64,000 bases of DNA, taken from the NCBI GenBank assembly GCA_963810055.1, contig CAWEME010000008.1, positions 135,766 to 199,765 on the forward strand. The letters run 5' to 3'. Of the stretch, positions 59,363-64,000 are shown one piece after another (the stretch's first letter is position 1; each line of letters opens with the position of its first letter). This DNA is from REEB95 sp963810055. Lineage in GTDB: Bacteria > Pseudomonadota > Alphaproteobacteria > ATCC43930 > CGMCC-115725. The notes under the pieces are model-generated. The model saw only the letters and a list, made by a program, of their open reading frames with translations, had not been told where the DNA came from and made no database searches. A program made the position numbers and the translations under genes.

Positions 59363-59427
59363 AGTCTGGTCCTCCTTCAAGGGCCAGACTCCAGTTCAAC
59401 CCGGATTAAACGGCGGGGGCAACGTCA

Positions 59428-59820
59428 CCACCAATGCACTATCTTAATACTAACACATGGAAAACAAATAATATAAATGGATCAGGCTGTCACCCAATGG
59501 ATCAATTCATTCGCCGGTCTCGGTCAATGCTTGCCGGCGAAGCCTAGTCAGATGACCACAATAAGCGAGTTTGACTCTCGGTGGTTGCGAGCCCCCGCAA
59601 CCACTTTTGTTATAACTCCCTCGAAATCTCGATTTGATGGCCGCGCGCGCCTACAACCACCGACGGCATCCGAACTGCGTGCCCGTCTGGGTTTAATCCG
59701 GGTCACACATTGGTCGAGACCGCTATCTGGGCTGCTCACATATTCCACTGCGATCGGCCGCCCGCTAGGGTCGGTAGCAGCGTCATCCGGCGCTGGCTGT
59801 CGCCGCGCGCCGGCTACGGT
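59428..59820. other. non-coding stretch holding the putative right end of element B
   Basis: These 393 bases contain no convincing gene. The notable content is the hairpin and att-like sequence at 59573-59604. A 13-bp GTTTAATCCGGGT at 59691-59703 also matches, inverted, a segment near the IS end, perhaps by chance. Confidence 0.4.
59573..59604 (+). repeat. att-like inverted and direct repeat with hairpin
   Basis: GACTCTCGGTGGTTGCG (59573-59589) is the exact reverse complement of 55128-55144, the junction of the tRNA repeat and element B. Immediately after it, CCCCCGCAACCAC repeats the tRNA 3' end in direct orientation. The two halves form a perfect 9-bp hairpin (GTGGTTGCG / CGCAACCAC) followed by TTTTGTT, so it could also act as a terminator. 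Confidence 0.55.
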
Positions 59821-60501
59821 TCATGGCTTGGCGGGGTTGATGTCCGTAGCGATGTCCTTGGCGGTTTGTTCGCCCTTGGCAATCTCTGCCGGAGACATCC
59901 GCGTCACGAGATCGTCGCGTAAATGCTTGGCCATGCCGTCGCCGTTGAGCGCGGCGTTCTCGTACCAGCCATAAGCCTCGGGCAGGTCGCGCGGCACGCC
60001 CAGTCCCAAGGCAAAAATGTATCCGAGCTGCCGTTGCGCGGCGCTGTTCCCGGCAACTGCGGCCTTACGCAGCCAGGTTTGCGCCTTGCCGAAGTCTTGC
60101 AATGTTTCATCGCCCTGCAAGTAGAGTTGGCCGAGATGACTCTCCGCAGGCACGAATCCTTGTGCCGCGGATTTCTCCAGCAGGCCGATCGCCGCTGGCA
60201 TATCCCGCTTCACGCCCAAACCGTTCTCGTCGATGTCGGCGAGCCAGTATTGCGCTTTCGGATTTCCCTCGTCGGCCAGCGGCGTGAGCAGGGACACCGC
60301 AGTCTGATCGTAGTTCGACCGGAAAGCCTGCAAGGCCATCTGCAGTTTATCCTGTGGCGTCGGCGGCCGACTTCGTTCTATATATTTGCCGCCGAAAAAT
60401 CCCGCCATCAACATCACGGCGATAAAGCCGGCCAGCCAGATGCGATTGACCGGGGGCATCCTCTGCGGAGGTTGCGGAGATTGCATGGGTGGCTGCGTCA
60501 T
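59821..60501 (-). CDS. membrane-anchored Sel1-repeat protein
   Basis: ATG 60501 follows AAAGGTG and gives 226 residues. A short proline-rich cytoplasmic start is followed by one membrane helix (IWLAGFIAVMLMAGFFGGKY) and then Sel1-like TPR repeats (PKAQYWLADIDENGLGVKRD, PAESHLGQLYLQGDE, AAQRQLGYIFALGLGVPRDL, EAYGWYENAALNGDG). Sel1 repeats mediate protein contacts, often in envelope signalling. It is probably core chromosome to the right of the mobile elements. Confidence 0.8.
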   Translation of the reverse strand: MTQPPMQSPQPPQRMPPVNRIWLAGFIAVMLMAGFFGGKYIERSRPPTPQDKLQMALQAFRSNYDQTAVSLLTPLADEGNPKAQYWLADIDENGLGVKRDMPAAIGLLEKSAAQGFVPAESHLGQLYLQGDETLQDFGKAQTWLRKAAVAGNSAAQRQLGYIFALGLGVPRDLPEAYGWYENAALNGDGMAKHLRDDLVTRMSPAEIAKGEQTAKDIATDINPAKP

Positions 60502-60911
60502 GGAGCACCTTTCATATTGTCTTTGCGCCGGGAACACTGCGAGGGCTTCTTTTTAATTTTGAAAACAACGGGTCAGCAAAGCCTCATTTCATGATCTCCC
60601 CCTAATATTATGAATGCGTTGGAATTTAGGCGCGGTGGCGGAATGAACGTTGATCTCTATTAATCTTAGCATTTTTCCCGGTTATCAGGCGCAGGGAACA
60701 CAATAAGCCAGTTTAATACATTGACCTAATTCTCAGATGAACAATGTTTCATCGCTGGGAAACATGGGCATAAGGTCGTGTCTGCAATATTCCTCGTCAG
60801 AGGGTTTTTCGACCCACCCTGAACGGGAGATCCAATCTCTCTATCTCGCTGGTTCAAAAATCTGTCGGGCCAATCTTGCAACTAACACCGATATGAAAAA
60901 GGAGAACCGAA
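60502..60911. other. intergenic region between divergent Sel1 and slipin genes
   Basis: This AT-richer stretch of 410 bases should hold the promoters of both divergent genes. A 60-codon frame at 60737-60919 has no ribosome binding site and overlaps the slipin start. I cannot point to a firm -35/-10 pair. Confidence 0.4.
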
Positions 60912-61859
60912 ATGAGTAAACCCAGCTCTCTGCCAGCATTGATCTTTGTCGTCATTCTCGGCATCGGTTTGGCCTTCGCCTATGCAACCTTTGACCTTTT
61001 CGATTACGGTGAAAGCCTGATGATCGCCGTTGGTTCCGTAATCTTTGCTTTTATTGTGTCCTACTCCGTCAAGGTTGCGGATCAATGGGAACGGGTCGTG
61101 GTGCTACGGCTTGGCCGCTTCCGCGCGCTCAGGGGCCCAGGCTTGTTTTTCATCATTCCGATCATCGAAACCGTCGCCTATTGGATCGACACCCGCGTGA
61201 TCACGAGCGCGTTCAAGGCGGAAAAGACCCTCACCAAGGACACGGTGCCGGTGGATGTCGATGCGGTGCTGTTCTGGAAGGTCGTCGACCCAAAGAAGGC
61301 GGCGCTCGACGTTGCCGACTATGGCAGCGCCATCAATTGGGCCGCGCAGACAGCGCTGCGCGATGTCATCGGCAAGACCATGCTTTCGGACATGCTGGAA
61401 GGCCGGGATAAGATCAGCAACGAGTTGCAGAAGATCATCGACGTGCGGACCGAGCCCTGGGGCATCAACGTCATTTCGGTCGAGGTCAAGGATGTGCTGA
61501 TCCCTTCGGCCTTGGAAGACGCGATGTCGATGCAGGCGCAGGCGGAGCGCGAACGCCAGGCGCGCGTCATCCTCGGCGATTCGGAGCGCCAGGTAGCCGA
61601 GAAATTCGTGGAGGCGGCGAGGATTTACGCCAATAATTCGACCGCATTCCATCTGCGCGCCATGAATATGCTGTATGAGGGCCTGAAGGCGAACGCATCG
61701 ATCGTCATCGTTCCGAGCACTGCCGTTGAAACCATGCAGCTCGGCAACCTCGCGGGCTTGACCGCACTGGCCAAGGAGACGATCCAGGAACGCGCCGGCG
61801 AGCGCGCGCCAAGCTCATCTTCGGGCCCATGGTCTGGCTCCGCCCCCGCGAAATCGTAA
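60912..61859 (+). CDS. slipin (stomatin/SPFH/band 7 family) protein
   Basis: The 315-residue protein has two N-terminal membrane helices (LPALIFVVILGIGLAFAYAT and MIAVGSVIFAFIVSYSVKVA), then a band 7 domain: QWERVVVLRLGRFRALRGPG, LFFIIPIIETVAYWIDTRV, KDTVPVDVDAVLFWKVVDPK and GINVISVEVKDVLIPSALED, and a coiled-coil C-terminus. Slipins scaffold membrane microdomains. AAAGGAG lies 7 bases before the ATG. No NfeD-type partner gene is seen next to it. Confidence 0.93.
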   Translation: MSKPSSLPALIFVVILGIGLAFAYATFDLFDYGESLMIAVGSVIFAFIVSYSVKVADQWERVVVLRLGRFRALRGPGLFFIIPIIETVAYWIDTRVITSAFKAEKTLTKDTVPVDVDAVLFWKVVDPKKAALDVADYGSAINWAAQTALRDVIGKTMLSDMLEGRDKISNELQKIIDVRTEPWGINVISVEVKDVLIPSALEDAMSMQAQAERERQARVILGDSERQVAEKFVEAARIYANNSTAFHLRAMNMLYEGLKANASIVIVPSTAVETMQLGNLAGLTALAKETIQERAGERAPSSSSGPWSGSAPAKS

Positions 61860-61981
61860 TCGGAACACCGCGCGGCGCCCTGTACCGGCTAGGCGGCGTT
61901 CGTAATTTGGTACCAAACTCGCGGCGAGACGAACGCGCAAGCCGCGTTAAACTTTGCGAGCAGCATCAAAGTCTTTCCCAG

Positions 61982-62374
61982 TTAAGGCTGGGGCTTTTCG
62001 AGCTGCTCATCAGCAGGGCTTTTCCCGGGGGAGGCTACGCAGACGTAGCGCTGGGTTAGCATATTGCCTATTTGGGATTTGGCACCCTCCGGTTTCGCGT
62101 CCCTGTTCCAAGCGAGACACTGTCGTTCCGCTATGGCTTCTGCTTGAGAATCGGGAATTCCACGCGGATCCCAACGAACGACCAAAGCGCGTGGGGGCTG
62201 AGACTGCGATGGATAAAAAAGTGGCTGGCCTTCGGTCGTGTAAACATAATCGATTGAAAGCGAGGGAGGCGAGAGAGGTTGGCTCGGTGCGCACGCGAAT
62301 ACGAAGAGACAGCACCCGGCGCACGCCAGACACCGTATTCTTTTGACATGCGTCAACTCTCGTCCCAGCGGCAT
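61982..62374 (-). CDS. putative small lipoprotein
   Basis: The 130-residue frame has a hydrophobic cysteine-rich leader ending in a lipobox-like VFAC (RIRCLACAGCCLFVFACAPS) and a polar domain with TEGQPLFYPSQSQPPRALVV and AIAERQCLAWNRDAKPEGAK. ATG 62374 and TTG 62356 are possible starts. The family is not recognised. It is convergent with the slipin gene. Confidence 0.5.
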   Translation of the reverse strand: MPLGRELTHVKRIRCLACAGCCLFVFACAPSQPLSPPSLSIDYVYTTEGQPLFYPSQSQPPRALVVRWDPRGIPDSQAEAIAERQCLAWNRDAKPEGAKSQIGNMLTQRYVCVASPGKSPADEQLEKPQP

Positions 62375-62564
62375 CGCATCCTCATCGCCAGAATAGATAT
62401 TATGCCTATTCTAACACTTGATCTCAATCGATTGTATAATTTTACGAAAATGGCCGGCGACGGATCGATCTGCTGGAATTTCTGCGTATCTTCATGATGC
62501 TCAGGGCCACGACCTCAGGGCAGCACGACGCGTCTCAAGCCGCGCAGCTTCGTTGGTCTCTCTA

Positions 62565-63950
62565 TTATGTTGGGGTGCTTGGTGTCTTTTGCTCGGCAGC
62601 GGGCAAGATCAGCGAGGCGTTTAATCCCGGACGATTATCCATCAGAGATAGCGCGCCGCCATGCAAACGTGCGACGGCGGCTACCACACTAAGACCCAGC
62701 CCTATGCCCGGCGTTCCGCGACTTGCGTCACCCCGGTAGAACCGCTCCGTAACCTGCGACTTTTCGAGATCCGGAATACCCGGGCCGTTATCCGCCACCG
62801 CAATCTCGATTTGTCCATCGGAACGCCGCGCCAGCGTTAGCGTGACGGTACCGCCAAGCGGTGCATATTTGACGGCATTGTCCATCAGGTTGCCAACGGC
62901 CTGGGCGAGCAGAAAGGGATCGCCGTTTACCTCCAGGCCTCGCGGCGCAGTCACGGCAAGGGAAATCCCCTTTTCTTCCGCCACCGGATCATACAGTTCC
63001 GCAACTTCGGCCACTACGTCAGCCAATTCAATAATGCGAAACCCCGAGCGGCGAACACCCGAGTCGATTTCGGCCAAGCGTAAGAGCGCGTTGAATATGC
63101 CGATGATATGATCGATGTCGGCAACCGCCTCTTGAACGGCGTCAAACGTTGCGTCTACCGGAGGGCGGATGCGTAGAATTTCCTCAAGACGAGAGCGCAG
63201 TTCCGCAAGCGGTGTGCGCAAGTCATGCGCGACGGCATTTGACGTGTTCCGGATGCTATCGACGAGCAACTGGATCTGCTGCAGCATGCCGTTAATCGTT
63301 TGTGCAAGTTGGTCGAACTCGTCTGACGTGTCGTGCGTCAGTAATCGCCGCGTCAAGTCGCCCTGAACAATCGCGTTGGCTGTGCGATTGATTGCCTCTA
63401 CCCGCCGGAGTACCGCCCGGCGCACAAGCAGGCCTCCTGCCACAGCCAATATGATCGCAGTGCCAACCGCCCAATAAAGCCCATCCACTATCAATGCGTG
63501 GATTACTGCACGGTCCTGTACATCACGTCCAACCAGCAAATGATAATCGTCGGAAAGCACGACATGGAGTATTCGGGTCTCATGTAATTTGCCATTTTGC
63601 ACCAATGGCACCTGGTACCAGCCCGGTGAACTGCCGACCTCTGCCGGCCACGCATCCAGATTGCCTGCGATCCGCGTCAGCGTCGGATCAGCCAGCAGGA
63701 AGATCGCATGTTCATCAGCGGTCTCGCCGATGCGGCTATTAATCGTCTCAATCGCACCGGATAAGCCAAAATCGTGTAGCCGGTCTCCAATAGCGCCGGT
63801 GTCAGCAACGATTACGGCATCAATTTCGCGATCGAGATATCCAGTCGTACTCCACCAGAGAAATCCGACCAGCAGTAGCGAAGAGACAATAAAAAGCCCG
63901 GCATAGCCCAGTGCCAGCCGAACCGAGGTCGAGCGCAGCAGTTTAGTCAT
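62565..63950 (-). CDS. sensor histidine kinase (two-component system)
   Basis: The 461-residue protein has two membrane helices (LALGYAGLFIVSSLLLVGFL and AVGTAIILAVAGGLLVRRAV) around a periplasmic domain, a HAMP linker, a HisKA domain with phospho-acceptor His242 (SNAVAHDLRTPLAEL) and a HATPase domain with N-box NLMDNAVKYAP, G1 DNGPGIP and G2 GIGLGLSVV. The start overlaps the response regulator stop by 8 bases. The signal is unknown. Confidence 0.95.
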   Translation of the reverse strand: MTKLLRSTSVRLALGYAGLFIVSSLLLVGFLWWSTTGYLDREIDAVIVADTGAIGDRLHDFGLSGAIETINSRIGETADEHAIFLLADPTLTRIAGNLDAWPAEVGSSPGWYQVPLVQNGKLHETRILHVVLSDDYHLLVGRDVQDRAVIHALIVDGLYWAVGTAIILAVAGGLLVRRAVLRRVEAINRTANAIVQGDLTRRLLTHDTSDEFDQLAQTINGMLQQIQLLVDSIRNTSNAVAHDLRTPLAELRSRLEEILRIRPPVDATFDAVQEAVADIDHIIGIFNALLRLAEIDSGVRRSGFRIIELADVVAEVAELYDPVAEEKGISLAVTAPRGLEVNGDPFLLAQAVGNLMDNAVKYAPLGGTVTLTLARRSDGQIEIAVADNGPGIPDLEKSQVTERFYRGDASRGTPGIGLGLSVVAAVARLHGGALSLMDNRPGLNASLILPAAEQKTPSTPT

Positions 63951-64000
63951 CCATGCCGAGCCTGTAGCCGGCTCCCCGGATAGTGTGCAATAGCGGGATC
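63943..64000 (-). CDS. OmpR-family response regulator, C-terminal end (partial)
   Basis: The last 18 codons read IPLLHTIRGAGYRLGMDD before TAA at 63943. HTIRGAGYRLG is the wing of the OmpR/PhoB winged-helix domain. The gene runs off the window edge and overlaps the kinase gene, its expected partner. Confidence 0.9.
   Translation of the reverse strand, partial: IPLLHTIRGAGYRLGMDD

Larger units (their letters stand above)
58161..59427 (-). mobile_element. IS3-family insertion sequence
   Basis: The 1267-bp element starts TG and ends CA. The ends share TGACGTTGCCCCC as a perfect 13-bp terminal inverted repeat (58161-58173 and 59415-59427), and inner parts pair again at ACTGGAGTCTGGC. It carries overlapping orfA and orfB. 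No perfect target duplication is visible; GCAC on the left and CCAC on the right agree in three of four bases. Confidence 0.9.
55091..59604. mobile_element. second tandem element B with serine recombinase
   Basis: A second set of accessory genes follows the right repeat of island A: a serine recombinase abutting the tRNA repeat, a VapBC-like pair, two small frames and an IS3-family element. At 59591-59604 the tRNA-end sequence CCCCCGCAACCAC appears again, beside a 17-bp inverted copy of the left junction. These suggest the far end of a tandem integration. The exact right border is uncertain. Confidence 0.55.

Noticed and set aside
59691..59703. A 13-bp inverted match to a segment near the IS end (59399-59411), possibly a second IS remnant
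   Set aside because: No transposase sequence or longer terminal repeat accompanies it, so it is too short to call.
60737..60919. A 60-codon frame before the slipin gene
   Set aside because: It has no ribosome binding site, ends inside the slipin start region and lies in a promoter-bearing gap.

Overview
The window is a piece of an alphaproteobacterial chromosome. This rests on the fused str-S10-spc-alpha ribosomal cluster, ATP12 and DUF1489 genes, propionyl-CoA carboxylase genes, and a 16S-tRNA-Ile-tRNA-Ala-23S-5S-tRNA-fMet operon. GC content is high in the core. I cannot name a genus from sequence reading alone.

Layout. (1) 1-19683, plus strand: the 3' end of rpoC, then rpsL-rpsG-fusA-tuf, the S10 and spc operons, secY, adk, rpsM, rpsK, rpoA and rplQ. 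Many junctions are ATGA-type overlaps. (2) 19694-26493, minus strand: an apparent operon running pseudouridine synthase, ATP12 chaperone, pccB, pccA, acylphosphatase, LplT-like MFS transporter. (3) 26578-33196: a YXWGXW-type secreted protein, the lipB-degQ-rarA operon, tRNA-Leu(GAG), an SRPBCC protein with a histone-like tail, a Spy/CpxP-like protein, HMG-CoA lyase and a DUF1489 protein. (4) 33324-38881: a complete rRNA operon ending in tRNA-fMet. (5) 38837-55137: a genomic island inserted into the 3' end of tRNA-fMet. It is bounded by a perfect 47-bp direct repeat, and a tyrosine integrase sits at its right end. (6) 55091 to about 59604: a second, tandem element with a large serine recombinase, a VapBC-like toxin-antitoxin pair and an IS3-family insertion sequence. 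(7) 59821-64000: core-like genes, namely a Sel1-repeat protein, a slipin, a small lipoprotein, a sensor histidine kinase and the tail of its response regulator.

The first island is the accessory heart of the window. It carries a Vsr-C5 methyltransferase-endonuclease restriction-modification set and a three-gene run that looks like a candidate defence module (degenerate PD-(D/E)XK-like protein, DnaQ-like membrane-anchored protein, YaaC-like protein). It also has a HEPN-motif protein, two inverted copies of a tiny membrane protein gene, an AlpA-like regulator operon, and a class II (serine-type) tRNA-like gene with a GAA anticodon and its own terminator. Paired GGAAGCA motifs spaced 11 bp apart at both ends are probably integrase arm-binding sites.

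A general caution: several otherwise well-conserved genes (tuf twice, the MFS transporter, pccA three times, pccB, degQ, a secreted island protein) are interrupted by single-base changes, nearly all one-base insertions next to short G/C runs. Removing them restores proteins of normal length. Consensus errors are therefore more likely than real decay, but the reads are needed to decide.
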